Shown: one piece after another, positions 50,050 through 63,988 of the stretch
How positions within the stretch are numbered: the stretch's first letter is position 1
Layout: each line of letters opens with the position of its first letter
Assembly (NCBI RefSeq): GCF_910589235.1
Contig: NC_060965.1
Location: 5,115,792 to 5,179,791 of the forward strand
DNA: 64,000 nt
DNA from: Vespa crabro
Taxonomy: Eukaryota > Arthropoda > Insecta > Hymenoptera > Vespidae
Direction: 5' to 3'
The notes under the pieces: model-generated
Database searches by the model: none
Seen by the model: only the letters and a program-made list of their open reading frames with translations
Told to the model about the DNA's origin: nothing
Made by a program: the position numbers and the translations under genes

Positions 50050-50992
50050 ACACACAAGAACGTATCTCATAATATCATTAATATCAATTAACACTAATTT
50101 GAATTAATAGATTCGCATTCAAAATAGATATAAATAAAATATAACAATACAATTCTCCTTTGTTCTATCAAAATAAATTTTTCATGTCAACACCGATTAG
50201 TCAAATCTTTTACGACAGGATTATTAATTACATTTGACAACTTAAATTCTTTGAAAACCTATTAAAATAATAAATTTACCGTGACCCTTGCTCTTACCCT
50301 TTGCCCTTACTCTTATCCATGATCATGTTCATGTTCATTCTGGTACTTTTGTTTCGTGATTGTGATCCTTGATCGTGAACTATGATCCATGAACCATGAC
50401 TCGAGAGAAAAAAAAATTTAAACTTAACTAAGGGCTTATCATTTAAAGTTAAGGCTTTATCGTTCGTGATGTTCACTGAACAACCTACTTATCAATAATT
50501 ACCACTAATGAAAAGAAAAAAATAAAAAAAGAAAAGAAGAAGAAGAAGAAAGAGAAGAACAAATCATCAAAAAGAAAGCTACTTCAATCGCCAAAAGAAC
50601 TTGTATAGAGCCATTGATTTCAATATTTTCCTCAATAAACTCTTACACATTCTACATGGAATAACGAAAGTATTACTTACGTATGTATGCATTTATGTAT
50701 ATATATATATATATATATATCTATGTATGTATCTATGTTTGTACGTATATATCTATCGACGAAAGCTCCTTAAAAATAGAAACATTCAAAAATAGTTGAT
50801 AGAAACAAGTAGTAGTATAATATGAAAACCTCAGATAAAACAAATGTTGATTGTTGCTTGAAATGTTGCTTCTGTCTTTTCCGATATATATCCTTTTGAA
50901 TAAGAACCTTTACAAAGTCTGACTGAAGGTAACAACACAGACAAAAGGTAACCGATAGAACATCTTTTCCAAAGGTAAAGTGTGTAACCCAC

Positions 50993-51041
<49 letters not shown>

Positions 51042-51050
51042 AAGAGAGAG
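50993..51050 (+). repeat. (GA)n microsatellite
   Basis: GA run with AAAG interruptions. A second run lies at 51140-51195. Confidence 0.92.
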
Positions 51051-51138
51051 AACGTACATATGTAACTCTACGGAACGTTAGATCGTTTCGTTCCTAGCTT
51101 TTCGATGTTCAATGAGAACAGTACACAGAGAGGAAGAG

Positions 51139-51139
<1 letters not shown>

Positions 51140-51195
<56 letters not shown>
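51140..51195 (+). repeat. (GA)n microsatellite
   Basis: About 25 units. Confidence 0.94.
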
Positions 51196-51198
<3 letters not shown>

Positions 51199-51289
51199 CA
51201 AGGAGATTCGTATGTGGAACACGACGAGATGTATCGTAGAACATTGAGAATATCACATACATTCTTATGCACATAAAGGTATACATATA

Positions 51290-51412
51290 TACAATATACA
51301 TATATGTATTTGTATATGTATATAGATATGTATATCTATATGCATACCTATATGATATCTATATGTATATCTATATGATATCTATATATATATATATATC
51401 TATATGCATATG

Positions 51413-51464
<52 letters not shown>
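51290..51464. repeat. TATA/TATG/TATC tetramer block ending in (TA)n
   Basis: Mixed TATATG and TATCTA units (ATGATATCTATATGTATATC) followed by a pure TA run at 51421-51464. Confidence 0.9.
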
Positions 51465-51465
<1 letters not shown>

Positions 51466-51629
51466 TAGCCCTACGTGTAAGATATATCGATTAACGTGAA
51501 TTATTTATAGTACGGACAAGCAAGAGAACTTGATTCGTCCTTTAGCCCCGTGTATCTTATGTACTATGGTTCTTAAATCTAGCTTCACGACGAACTCATC
51601 AATTTATTCAACTACCAACTACTACACTT

Positions 51630-51717
51630 TGCTATGCTATGCTATACTATGCTATACTATGCTATGCTATGCTATGCTATGCTATGCTATGCTGTGCTAT
51701 ACTGTGCTATGCTATAC
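51630..51717 (+). repeat. TATGC pentanucleotide array
   Basis: About 17 units of GCTAT, with ACTAT, GCTGT and ACTGT variants. It is the only long pentamer array in the window. Confidence 0.9.
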
Positions 51718-52854
51718 TTTCTTCTCTTTTATTTACGAAATTTTCATTCCTTTCGTCTTTATCTTCGTCTTCGTCTTCGTCTCCGTTCCTTTTTCTTCTT
51801 CTTCTTCTTCTTTTTTTTTTTTTTTTTTTTTTTCATTTTCATGTCTCGGGAATACTTTTTACGTCAGTAATACAAGACTTTATTATGGCTCTTTTTATTT
51901 GCTCTCACATTAGCAAATTATTCTACATACATAGACATATCTTGTTTGTATGTAACATCACGTTAAACGGAATCGTTATTTATTCCAAGAGTTTCAATTA
52001 AATTAATTGCATTAGATCATTAAATAATTAATATAACAATATTGATATTTTATTTTTGAACCTTTAAATGTATGTACGTATACGTATAATTATTATATAT
52101 AATATTAGCTAATGGAATTTAATTTAATTTACATTATAATATATATATATGTGTGTGTATAATTATTTAATTATGTATTAAATTTCGCAAGAAAAATTGA
52201 TATAATTGTTTAAATTATACGTATCAGTTTGACAAATAACAATACAATTAAAACTATACGATTTGTAAAAATGTATATTTTTTATCGTTGACAAAACGTT
52301 CATAATCATTAATTTAATTATACATGTACAAATTCATGTTGTAAATATTCAAATGTTAAAAAAACTCGTCGAAATGGCAAAAGAAATTTTTATCTTATTA
52401 TTGATTAATTAATTAAATAAAGAAATTTTACAATGATTATACGTTTAAATAATTCATAATATATTAAATAATAACGTGATAGATTAATTGATCGCAATAA
52501 AGAAAATAAATGTAAAAAGTCCCTTAAAGGAAAGGAAAAAACTTACTTAATATTTTAAAAGGAAAAAGGATTTATGTGTGTACGTTATAGACGTTAGTTT
52601 CGAACGATGTTAACTCTGCTACGATCTGCCAGTGACTGACACATTTAAAAACAAAATAAAAAGAATAGAAGATCATAGAGGATACACAAATGTAGCGATC
52701 ACATCGATACGGGACAATCTATTTGTCTACATATTTTCCAATAAAATGTAACGCGAGCTTTCAAATTGACGAATCGAACGAACTATAGTATTGTTCGAGT
52801 TTTCTTTAAATCGAGATAATAAAAAATATAAAATTATATGGATTTATATTTAAA

Positions 52855-52868
52855 ACACACACACACAC

Positions 52869-52921
<53 letters not shown>
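52855..52921 (+). repeat. (CA)n(GA)n compound microsatellite
   Basis: Seven CA units then about 25 GA units. Confidence 0.94.
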
Positions 52922-52924
<3 letters not shown>

Positions 52925-53285
52925 GGATAGACATTTAAATTAATACTTAAAATATAAATTCCGAAATGTGTATTAATAATATGATCAGTCTTGAATCAAT
53001 TGTACTTTTTTAAATTCTATTCGATAAAAGTGCTTATTAAAAAATTAATAATAAAATTGATAATAGAAATAATAACAATAATCAAGGGAAATAATTAATA
53101 ACATAATAATAATACAATAATAATAACAATGATATTAATGATAATGATGTTAACAATAGACGTGATTTCTAAAAGAAACTAAAGTAGCATAAGAAAATAA
53201 AACATTATCTGAAGAAAAAAAAATGTTTCGTTGAATTTGATCTTTTCTACGGAACGTTGAAAAAATGACGATGGTAAAACAACTC

Positions 53286-53287
53286 AT

Positions 53288-53319
<32 letters not shown>

Positions 53320-53400
53320 TTTTCTCTCTCTCTCCTCTCTCTCTCTCTCTTTCTCTATCTCCTTCTCTCTCTCTCTCCTTCTCCTTTCTCTCTGTTTTTC
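53286..53400 (+). repeat. (CTTT)n and (CT)n block
   Basis: Eight CTTT units then imperfect CT repeats. Confidence 0.92.
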
Positions 53401-53619
53401 TCTTCCTTTCTTTAAAGGCATTCTCGCGAACGAGGACAGACCATTCGGATATGAGTAAACGAGCGTTTATTCATAATGACGGTAACAAAACTTAGCCGTT
53501 GTCTTCCGGAAATTATACCAAACTATTATATTTATAACTTTCGTTCTTTTCTTTTTACTATAAAGCTAAATATTACAAGCAAAATATTGTAAAACGTTCA
53601 TAGAATGTGCATCGCTTTA

Positions 53620-55050
53620 ACTATTTTTATGGAGATGGGAATAAAATGTAAGTGTAGTAATAAAAAAGTTATGATTACATATAGCTTACCATGCATTATT
53701 ATTCTTTGGTTAAGTAAAATAATAGTATATAATTGAATATAATAAGGTAAGTGCAAAATAAGTGCAGAATAAATGCATGGTAAGCACAAAATTCTAATTA
53801 CGAAAAGAACATCTTTCGAATTTTCGATCATTCAATTACGTATATTATCGATTGTCTGTAGATCTTTTATACCTTATTTTTAATAAATAAAATAAAATTT
53901 TTACTATTAAAGTAAAAAATTTAAACAATTTCATCATAATTATGTCCTTATTACGAAAGAAAAATAATCCGAGTTTTCGATCTATCAATTTCGTACATTG
54001 ATGACTAGTAATAGATTTTTTTAAATAAACAAAATAAAATTTACATAAATATTTAATCATAATATTTAATAATCTCCAAATATAATTATAATGAAAATTT
54101 ATTAATGATTTCATTGTAATTATATCCTTATTACGAAGGGAAAAGAAAAAATTCAATTTTTTAAATTATTAACAAAATCGATTTTATTATAACAACATTA
54201 TTGCAATATTTAAATAAATAAAGAATAAAAAATTCTTAAAAATAATGTTTGTTTCAAGTTTCTACAACTTTTCGTTCCGAAGATATCGCTTTCGAAAGAT
54301 TTCCATTCATAATTCTCATAGTACAGCTGTTCATAGTAATAGTAGTAGTAGTAGTAAGGCCGCGTAAATTCTCAGAATTTATGTAGGTCAGTATGTCACC
54401 AAGCTAATTCGAATGAAATTACGAAGTTAGTGGGTCAACGTAAATGTCCTTTTTTAAATGAGAATATTTCCGGAACTAAAAATCATAGAGACTTGAATCA
54501 AATACCATTTTAAAGGGCAGAATTTTCTATATTTTTTCAACATATTGTTAATAATTAATTAACAATTTGTTATAAACAATTTTTATAAATAAATTCTTAC
54601 GAAGTAAATTCATCTTATTTTGCCAAAAAAAAAGATTTAGATTGCGACTCCGATTTTTAAAATGACATAAATTAATAAATAATTAATAAACAAATTAGTT
54701 TTTTTATCGAATGAACAATTTTTTTCTATATTATTAATGACCACGTTCTGCATTTACATGGCAATATCTTCCTGACTAAAAATCATAGAGACTTGAATCA
54801 AATACCATTTTAAAGGGCAAAATTTTCTCTATTTTTTCAACATATTGTTAATAATTAATTAACAATTTGTTATAAACAATTTTTATAAATAAATTTTTAC
54901 GAAATAAATTAATGTATTTTGTCAAAAAAGAATTCAAACTGAGACAGATTTATAAAACTACATAAATTAATAAGCAATTTATATAATTGATTTATTATTT
55001 GGTTAAATTAGAGCCGCAAAGTTCCGAGATAATATTAAAAATCAATTACT
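53620..55050 (+). repeat. Composite interspersed repeat, copy C
   Basis: Copy C is in the same orientation as copy A. It has four 11-mers at 53749-53792, the near-identical core from 53861 to about 54590, the near-palindrome at 54365-54381, and two 300-bp units marked by AATCATAGAGACTTGAATCA at 54481 and 54781. A third, more decayed unit runs to about 55050 with no terminal 11-mer array visible. Against copy A the first 700 bases differ at only scattered positions, while the tails diverge; the tail is closer to copy B. Confidence 0.88.
53749..53792 (+). repeat. 11-bp tandem array at the start of copy C
   Basis: Four units: AAGTGCAAAAT, AAGTGCAGAAT, AAATGCATGGT and AAGCACAAAAT. Same orientation as in copy A. 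Confidence 0.88.
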
Positions 55051-56623
55051 CTTTTTCGACATTTACCAGATTAATTTTTTTTCTAGATTTTAAAACTTTC
55101 AACTCCGACTAGGAACAATTGCCCTGTACAATAAATAAATAACTTTCTATTAAATCTAACAAACAAATAAATAAATACTCTGTATAACAAATAAATCACA
55201 ATAATTATCATATAAATTATCACGATAGAAATAAATCGATAAATAAGGAAGCCATATTTAAAATAAAAAATTTGAATCACAAAACAGAAAAAAGGAAAAT
55301 CTTTAAAAAAAAAAAACGATATAAGAATGTCATGTGGCATAAAAAGGAATAAAATAATTCTTTTCTTTAACGAGACTAACTGTATTTTTGTAAAAAGAAA
55401 AAGAAGATTTATTATTCCGAGGACGCGTTCGAGTTTTGAAGGAGAAATAAAAGAGAAAATTATGTTTATGAAATAGCCGTGTTCTAAGTTGATAGCGTGC
55501 AGAAATAAGTAAGATATGCTAATGTACGTGTACGCATAAGTTCGTCATATGCAATCATGTTTAAACAATATATGTATTGTATATGTACATAAAATGGCAA
55601 GTTAATGTTAATCCTAAGACGCCGCATGACGATTATATATCACGAACAATTCCTTGCTATGTTTCTAATGATCGATATATACGAAAACTTGTACATACAT
55701 ACGTTCTCATACATACAAAAATATAATGCGTATAGTTATCATATTTTACAATATTTTTTTATTCTCACTTTAAATAACTATCGACGATTTTTATTATAGG
55801 ATACATTTTGAAAAAAAATAATCTAATGAAATATTTTAATGTAAGTAATTTATTAAGTCATTTTAATGAAGTAATTTAATGTTAAGCTTATAATTGTTAA
55901 GATAATAATGTTAATGTTAATGTTGACGTTAACGTTAAGATAATAAATTGATTTGAATCTGTTTCAATAAATAAAAAGAAAATAAAAAAAAAAAAAAAAA
56001 CATCACAAATATAATAAATTACATAGAAAAAATAACCTCGATATTTTCACAATTCTCATAATTCTGTTCTTTTTTTTTTCTTCTACTCTCTCTAGTTATT
56101 TAAATTAATACTCAGAAAATATATAAGAATCATATTTTACTTTTTACAATATTTAAGGAACTACTTTAATTCGATTAAATCGTAATTAATAGTAAATATA
56201 ATATTAGATTAGTTGATATTAATAATATAAATATATAAACAAATAAAAATAAACATATAAATTATTATTAATTTCGCAAAATAAAAATGATAATAGAATT
56301 GATAATAATGTTACTGCGTTATGGTAAATGAAAATGTTATTGTTCTAAATATATATATATATAAAAATATTTTTTTTTCTTTCTTTTTTTTTCTTTTTTT
56401 TAGATATCCAAGTAATCCAACAAATTAGATTTTGAAAATTAACCTTTACTTTCTTTGTCCAACAAGTATTATGTAGATATTTTCAAACACTCGAAAACTT
56501 TTCATCTCGACTATCCAAATGCTTGCACTCGCCTAGTCTTACAAACTTGGCAACTTAGGTTGATTGAAACTTTTAGGCGTTTCTAAAGAAAGAATAAAAT
56601 ATAAAAAAGGAAAGAGAGAGAAA

Positions 56624-56655
<32 letters not shown>

Positions 56656-58937
56656 GAAAGAGTAAGAGCCAAAATAGCTACTGTAGAATAACGCCTTCAA
56701 ACTATTCTCTCTAACTACTTCAGTTGTCGACGTTTGCACCTTTGTTTCATTTCTACAGAGAAATGTGAAATGGAAGATCGCGGTGATGTCGACTTTCTCA
56801 TTCTCGTCTATTTGTCCCTGTCTTTCTTTGTCCTTCTTGGTTTCATGTCAATTAAACAAAGATAAAACACAACACGTGTATACGTACGTATGTATGTATT
56901 TATGTATTTATGTATTTATGTATTTACGTATCTTTTTCTTAATTAAAGATAATAGAATTAGATGAGATATTATATTAACGTCGTTTAATATTTTTTATCA
57001 TTAATTAACTAATTAACGACAAACTCAAATTTTCTTTATTTCGTATACGTATTTTTATATACGTATTTTTATATAGCTTTTTGTTTTGTTCATTGAAATG
57101 ATAAAATTAAATGATAAATATATTTTGATCCCGTCTAATAAATTTTATTATCAACTGTTTTCGTAAGATACTCGAGTATTCTTTATTTTTATCGAACTCT
57201 TTTTCCACTGGCAATAAAACTATCTTTTTTATCTTTTCTGTTTCCTTTTTTTTTATATTTCTCTATTTCTCTGTTTCTCCCCCCCCTTTCTCTCTCTCTT
57301 TCTCTTTCGTCGTTTCAATCGCATACGAGTAAGTGCATCTTTCTTTCAATTGCACTAAACATTTCAAGGAAGATAGTAACGATGCAACAACGGTTGTCAG
57401 GAAGTTGCTAATGACTCTGGATTTCTCGTCTTTCCGTCTTTAAATGCACGTACAACCAGTTACAATCTTTTTGTTAAACTCGTGAAGACATGAAACCGAC
57501 CAAGTGAACGATTCTATTGTCGTTAGCAAACTTACTTGCAAGTTTCGACGACCAAAGTCGAAAAAAGATCCGTCCTTTTTTTTTCTCCCTAAATCTTTTC
57601 AATTTTTATTTTACTAACTCGAAACTTAAGAAACAAAAAAAGAAAGAAAAAAAAAGAACGAAGTATATCTTCTCACTCCAATGTTATTACAAAGTAGATC
57701 ACTAAAGTATTTAAATAAATTTTATACGAGTTCTTTTTTTTTTTATGTATTATAAGACAAATAAAAAAAAAACTGACTTTACTTCGACATTTATTATTCT
57801 AATTAGTATCGAAATTTGTTAAATGAAACGATGGGAAAAAGAAAAAAGAGAAAAATAAAAATACATAAAAAAATGACTGACCAATGTTAAACAAATTAAT
57901 ATTATAATTTAAAAGTTCTTCGAAGTTATTCGAATTCTAAATGATATATATTATTAATGACGAATTGTAAAAATCAAAAACCAACATAAATTCGATCTAT
58001 CGTTATACGTATTATTAATAAGAAAAAAAAACACACACACACAGACTTATACACGGAGAAAAGCAAATGAGGATTGTTTATTTTAAATAATGAATAGATA
58101 TGATAAACACACAAGAATAATAGATATTAAACTATCCATTCGTATAGTTTTCCTGATACGTTGGTAACATTAACAGAGCAAAACGTTGATCGTATAAATC
58201 ACGATCATCCTACAACACCATAAAGATATATATCTCTATGAGTACATTCATAGCAACAAAGCATGATCTGGTTACTCAACGATATTCCACGATACATGAA
58301 ATACCATTCTAGCGTACTATTATCCCGTAATACGTAGATATACGTAACACAGTAATACATAGTGTGTGTGAATGTTCGAAGACACGAAATGTGCCATAAA
58401 AGATAGAGAAATGCTATTAGAAAAGAGAGAAAAGACATTTTTGCAGTTGAAATAAATCTTTCTATTTTCCGCTCGATAATGTTATCCCTCTACAATACTT
58501 ATTCCTCCATTTAAAGAGCAATTTCGGAACATTATCTCCTTATTATTATTATTATTATTACTATTACGATTATTTTTATATTATTTTTACATTAAGTAAC
58601 AAAAAATAATCATGCGCCATGATGGTTTTTCATGTACAAAATAAATGATTTTACTTGCAATACTTTTAACATATATATATATATATATATGCACACAACT
58701 ATGTCATACTTGAGTTTAAAAATAGCACGATTGAATTTTTGCCGATGTAAAAGCTCCCGTGTGGGTCTATCGATCGCCCGCCATTTTTACTCTTCTCGAT
58801 GATGTCCGATATCGTTTTTAACGCCGAATGACATCGATCTTTATAACAATGTATTCTTATCTTTGAATAACATATTTGTGTATATATATACATATGTAGA
58901 TGATATATGTACGTATATGTGTCGTGTGTTATGTGTA

Positions 58938-59025
<88 letters not shown>
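58938..59025. repeat. (TA)n microsatellite, longest in the window
   Basis: About 43 uninterrupted TA units. Confidence 0.95.
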
Positions 59026-59028
<3 letters not shown>

Positions 59029-59631
59029 AACGTGAGAAGAAAAGCTTGATATGCGTTTAGGTTTGTGGTTATATGCGTTGCGGTTTTCTTTGTGTATATG
59101 TGTATTCCTGACCATGACGATGATTGTGGTTAAACCGAGATATCCTCTCACGTTTAACATCCCTTCCGCTAAAATTCAATCAATCTTGTCATTTTCAGTG
59201 ATAGAACTGTCAAAATTGATGGTTTCGTTAATGTTAATCTTTTAATTTCATACCGTATGATATATGTTAATTGTTCTTATAATAAAAATATATTTCATTA
59301 TTGATACTTTTTATCCAATTATTATTTCGTTAATTTCATTATCGTTTAGCATTATTTCATTATTATTAAAATATCTTTTTCATTGTGAAAAAAATGTGAA
59401 ATATAAACATCATCGTATCAAAACTTCGATCAAAACTATCGTTATTTATATTCGTTCATTCAATGTCATTGGCATTAATAAATACGATATTTAAATTAAA
59501 AACGATAATTATATTTATACGTGATAAAGTAATACATTAATACGTTCAAAACGATTAATACAAAATTTTTCTTACGGAAAATAAATAAAGGAAAAAAAAT
59601 ATCAGAAATAAAAAAGAAATATATTATAATC

Positions 59632-59633
<2 letters not shown>

Positions 59634-59712
<79 letters not shown>

Positions 59713-59739
59713 TTTATATATATATATATATATATATTA
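59634..59739 (+). repeat. Compound (TA)n array with three ATCATTTATATA units
   Basis: Three (TA)n runs are each headed by ATCATTTATATA, at about 59631, 59666 and 59709. Confidence 0.85.
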
Positions 59740-60333
59740 TTTAATAATATTTTTAAATAATATGAAAAATATTATCGTAAATTAATAAGAAGATCCAAAA
59801 TTTAATATACATAATGTTAAGTAAAAGGATGAAAAATTCTTCTCGGATGAATTCTTATATATGAACTTGAAAAAGAAGAGTAAAGATTCAATTCACTGAC
59901 GTCTTTTCAAGTCTTTTCAAGTCTGCAACGGGGTGCTTCTTTTCTGAGAAGTATTCAAAAAAAAAAACAAAAAAACAAAAAAAGAAAGAAAATAAAAAAG
60001 AAAACAAAAAGAAAAAAAAAATGGAAGAGTGAAGTAAGGTACTTCATTTCTCGTTACTTCTTTTCGACAAAAAAAAAAAAAAAAGGAAAAAAAAAAGAAA
60101 AAAGAAGGAAAAAGAGAAAAGAAAGAAAAGAAAATAGAAAGAAAAAGTAATGACTGACCTTAAGAAAAGAAAGAGATAGATGTATATCATGAGTTTACGC
60201 GGAAATGACGCTGAGATTCGCTACACTGAGATGTACCTGGGACAATACAAGCATTTTATTAATATTTATTATCTTTTTACTTTTTATTTTTTATTATTTC
60301 TATAGATATTTCGTAGAAAATAAAATCTATGTG

Positions 60334-60335
<2 letters not shown>

Positions 60336-60403
<68 letters not shown>

Positions 60404-60431
60404 GAATAATAATAATAATGATAATAATAAA
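60336..60431 (+). repeat. (AAT)n microsatellite
   Basis: About 30 units with one AAG and one ATG variant. Confidence 0.95.
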
Positions 60432-60471
60432 ATACTTATTATCGTAATTAATCTTTCTTGTGACTATAAAA

Positions 60472-60472
<1 letters not shown>

Positions 60473-60545
<73 letters not shown>
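60473..60545 (+). repeat. (GT)n(AT)n compound microsatellite
   Basis: About 15 GT units followed by about 21 AT units. Confidence 0.95.
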
Positions 60546-60548
<3 letters not shown>

Positions 60549-63500
60549 TGACCTATATAAAATTTACTCATTGTTATTTCTTTTCATTTATAAAGAATTA
60601 AATTATCTATATTTAATTAAATAAAAAGAACAAATAAAAATCCTAAAGAATTTTGTTAATTAACAATTGTTGATCTCGTTTCATTTCTTTTCTTTTCCTT
60701 TGCAATTTTTTCGAACAATGAGCAATTCAATAAAATATAATATACAATATAAATGTATGATGTTGAAATACTTTTATGAGTTTAAAATCGAGTAACGTGT
60801 GATAACTTGTCCATGAAGAACTTTTATCATTTTGAAATGATCTTTCTTTTCTTTTTTTTCTGCTTTTTGTTTGTTTGTTTTTTCTTTTTTTTTTTCTTTT
60901 TTTTTTTTGATTTCTTTCTAAAATTTGATCTTCTCACAGGTAATGTCAAAAAGTTTCTAAAACCTCTATTCTATTCAGTTGATGTAGTTTTTAAAAAGAG
61001 AAGTTGAAGCGAGAACAAGCAGTAACGCTTTTTTAATGGTTCTTCGTCCTGTTGAAAGAGAATTACGGTTTTCATGAAAGAGAATACGAAGTTTCATCTT
61101 CGTATATTTCCTCAAACTAAGCTTCAATAGTATTCTCTTTATTATAAAGAAATTTTCATTTTAAAATTGTTAGAAAAGAAATTACTGCTTAACGATATTG
61201 TTAACTCATCTCATATAAGAATATAAAATATATCATAAGTACATATGTATTATACACATGTATAAATGATACCTTTAAACTTAAATAAAAAAATATTGCA
61301 ATTGTATATGTAATTATGTTATCAACATGAAGTTAATATAATCAATAAAATTAATAACAAAAATATAAAAAAGAAACATGTATATAAAATAAAAATAAAT
61401 AAATAAATAAAACTGTAATATCATTACTAATGATAATTCTTAAACGATTTTAATAATTATTAATTATAATACGAACTGTAATAATGAAAAAAAAAAAAAA
61501 AATAATAATTATAATAATAATAATAATAGAAATAATAAAATTAATATCAACGACAAATCGCAATAACATTATTGATACAATCGTATTCTTTAATAAATAT
61601 CTAAATTTACATCATTAAAAAAAAAAAAAAAGAAAAAAGAAAGAAAGAAAGAAACCAAACGATACCTCTCATTAATACAATCGATACGATTAATATAATG
61701 TAATGAATGTAATGAAAACAAAAAAAAAATAAAATAAAATAAAAGGAACACTCGAAAATTTTCTAAAACAATGGTTAAACATAAATAAATTTAAAAAATG
61801 AAAAGAAAAGGAAAAGAAAAGAATAACAATTAATTACATAAATTGTTAGAAACAAAGATGAAAATACATATGAACGTACTTACATATGTACATATACATA
61901 CATACATACGTAAAATGATCGATTGTAATGGGTCACCCGGTATATTGGCATACGCTTGAACCTATTGTTCCTGTTAAGGTCGCAAGCTCTGGCTTTGCTA
62001 GAACGTACGCGAATCGCGTGGCGCCGGTTTTACTTGCCGCATCGATCATACGTAATACACAGTCGTCGAGCATCATTCTCAAAAACGAGGTCGTACTAGT
62101 TATCCCAACTCATTTATTTATCGTATTTTCCTTCTATCCTTACGAAATTAATGCTTACACGATACTTCTTTTATGTCTGACTATTTTTCGTTTGCTCCAT
62201 CGACCCCGAACCCGAACTACTATCCTTCTTCCCCCACCACCAATCCACCCAATCACCCAATCTCCACCCATTTGCTACTATCCAAAAATGTATTATATAT
62301 TACATAGGAAGAGTTCATCATTATATGCATATGTACATACAAAAAGGCCGGAAAACTTTTTAAAAATGGGTCAAAACTTCCTATATGATTTTAAAAAATC
62401 AATCAATCTTTTTCGAGAAACTTATTCATTCAAGTTCGCAGATAAGCTTGTGGTTTTACAAGCTAGTCTTACAGTTTTACAATCCGAAAAATAAAAGAGA
62501 AAAAAGAAAAAAAAACAAGATGAGGAAATTAGCCTGATTTGAAAAATAAGGTAATTGATATTTAAAAACCATCCAAAGACTTTTTCATTCTCCCCATGTA
62601 CATAACAATTAAAAATTATTTGCATTTTTATAATCATAATATATTGAACGAAGATAAAAACAAAATTCGCCTTTTTTGTTCGTGTTCTTTTCTCTTTCCT
62701 TCATGCATATAAGTATTATTTAAATAAATTAAATTAAGTAAATTTCGAAATTTTTCTAATTCATTTTTTTTTACTTTAAGAGTATGACTTTTAATTATAA
62801 TAACAAAGAAGAGAAAAAATGGAGAAGATAGAAGAAAGAGCAGAATGTTAATTATTAACAAATTTATTAAATAATTTTTTAATAATATGGCTAGCCATTT
62901 AAAATTCTTTTTGAAAAAAAAAAATAATAACGATAACGAGAAGAACATTAATTGTTTATTAAACCAAACTACCTCCTACTTACTACTTATATATATATAT
63001 ATTCATATACGTAAGTATACATATGTAGGTACATGTGCGTAAACAACAATGCATTTGCATTCTTATCGAACGAATGCGTTTCATGCATTAACGAAAATTA
63101 GAATCCCCTCCTAGGAAGAACCATTTCCCGAGGAAGATATTTTCCAAAGGAAATAAAAGGGATAGATAGATAGATTGCACACAAACAGTTACGAACTGTT
63201 TACACGGTAGCCTTTATACATTATGTAGATGTTTACTCAGAATTCAATTATTTTTTTCCTTACATTAAGTCTAAAATGGATTTTTAATAAAATAGAAAAA
63301 AAAAACAAATAACAAAAAAAAGAGCAGAAGAGAAAGATACGATAAGTTTATTAACAAAAAAGGAGAGAACATAATATAATGCTAATATATTTAATAAAAT
63401 GCTAATATTTCTGAAAAAAAATAGGAAATAAAATTCTCTGAGAAAGGGATAATACTTCTTATTGAATTTAATAAAATCTATATTCGAAGAACTAACTCTT

Positions 63501-63564
63501 GATACAAAAGAGAAACACATAGATGAACATCTTTAATATCTTAGATATATATATAAGAAGAGGA

Positions 63565-63568
<4 letters not shown>

Positions 63569-63602
<34 letters not shown>
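63569..63602. repeat. (TA)n microsatellite
   Basis: About 17 units. Confidence 0.93.
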
Positions 63603-63605
<3 letters not shown>

Positions 63606-63725
63606 GGTGTGAAAAAAGAAATCAATTAATATTTGTATTGCAACAATTTCGACGGAAATATTTTGTAACACTTTGTGGATCACTTTTAATACCAAGTATA
63701 TAAAAACGAAAAAAGAGAAGAAGAG

Positions 63726-63732
63726 AGTGAGG

Positions 63733-63794
<62 letters not shown>

Positions 63795-63830
63795 GAGATA
63801 GAAAGAGAGGGAAGGGAGAAAGAGAGAGTG
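63726..63830 (+). repeat. (GA)n microsatellite
   Basis: GA run of about 25 pure units with imperfect flanks. It pairs as an inverted repeat with 63923-63990. Confidence 0.94.
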
Positions 63831-63919
63831 TGTATAGTTTACGAGTAGAAACTGATAGTATTCTTCGTGTTTTTCTTTCATTAATACCACAGCAAAGCAA
63901 CGAAAGTCTTTTTTTGCCC

Positions 63920-63922
<3 letters not shown>

Positions 63923-63988
<66 letters not shown>

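Noticed and set aside
50290..50476. Minus-strand frame with HDQGSQSRNKSTRMN as a 5' exon of the metallopeptidase
   Set aside because: It derives from ATGATC/CATGATC-type local repeats, and lacks an M13 N-terminal motif and compatible splice borders.
57515..57570. CAA|GTAAGTTT on the minus strand as a donor of an upstream exon
   Set aside because: The donor is good, but the preceding sequence has no acceptor and no M13-like translation.
58699..59160. 153-codon minus-strand frame
   Set aside because: Its middle is the 43-unit TA array, which reads as Tyr-Ile in any frame. The ends match no known protein and have no exon borders I trust.
61928..62494. 188-codon plus-strand frame as a gene
   Set aside because: Only the first 60 codons have protein-like composition. 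The rest is AT- and CT-rich with no domain, and the strand opposite is open too. I keep the island as a finding rather than a gene.
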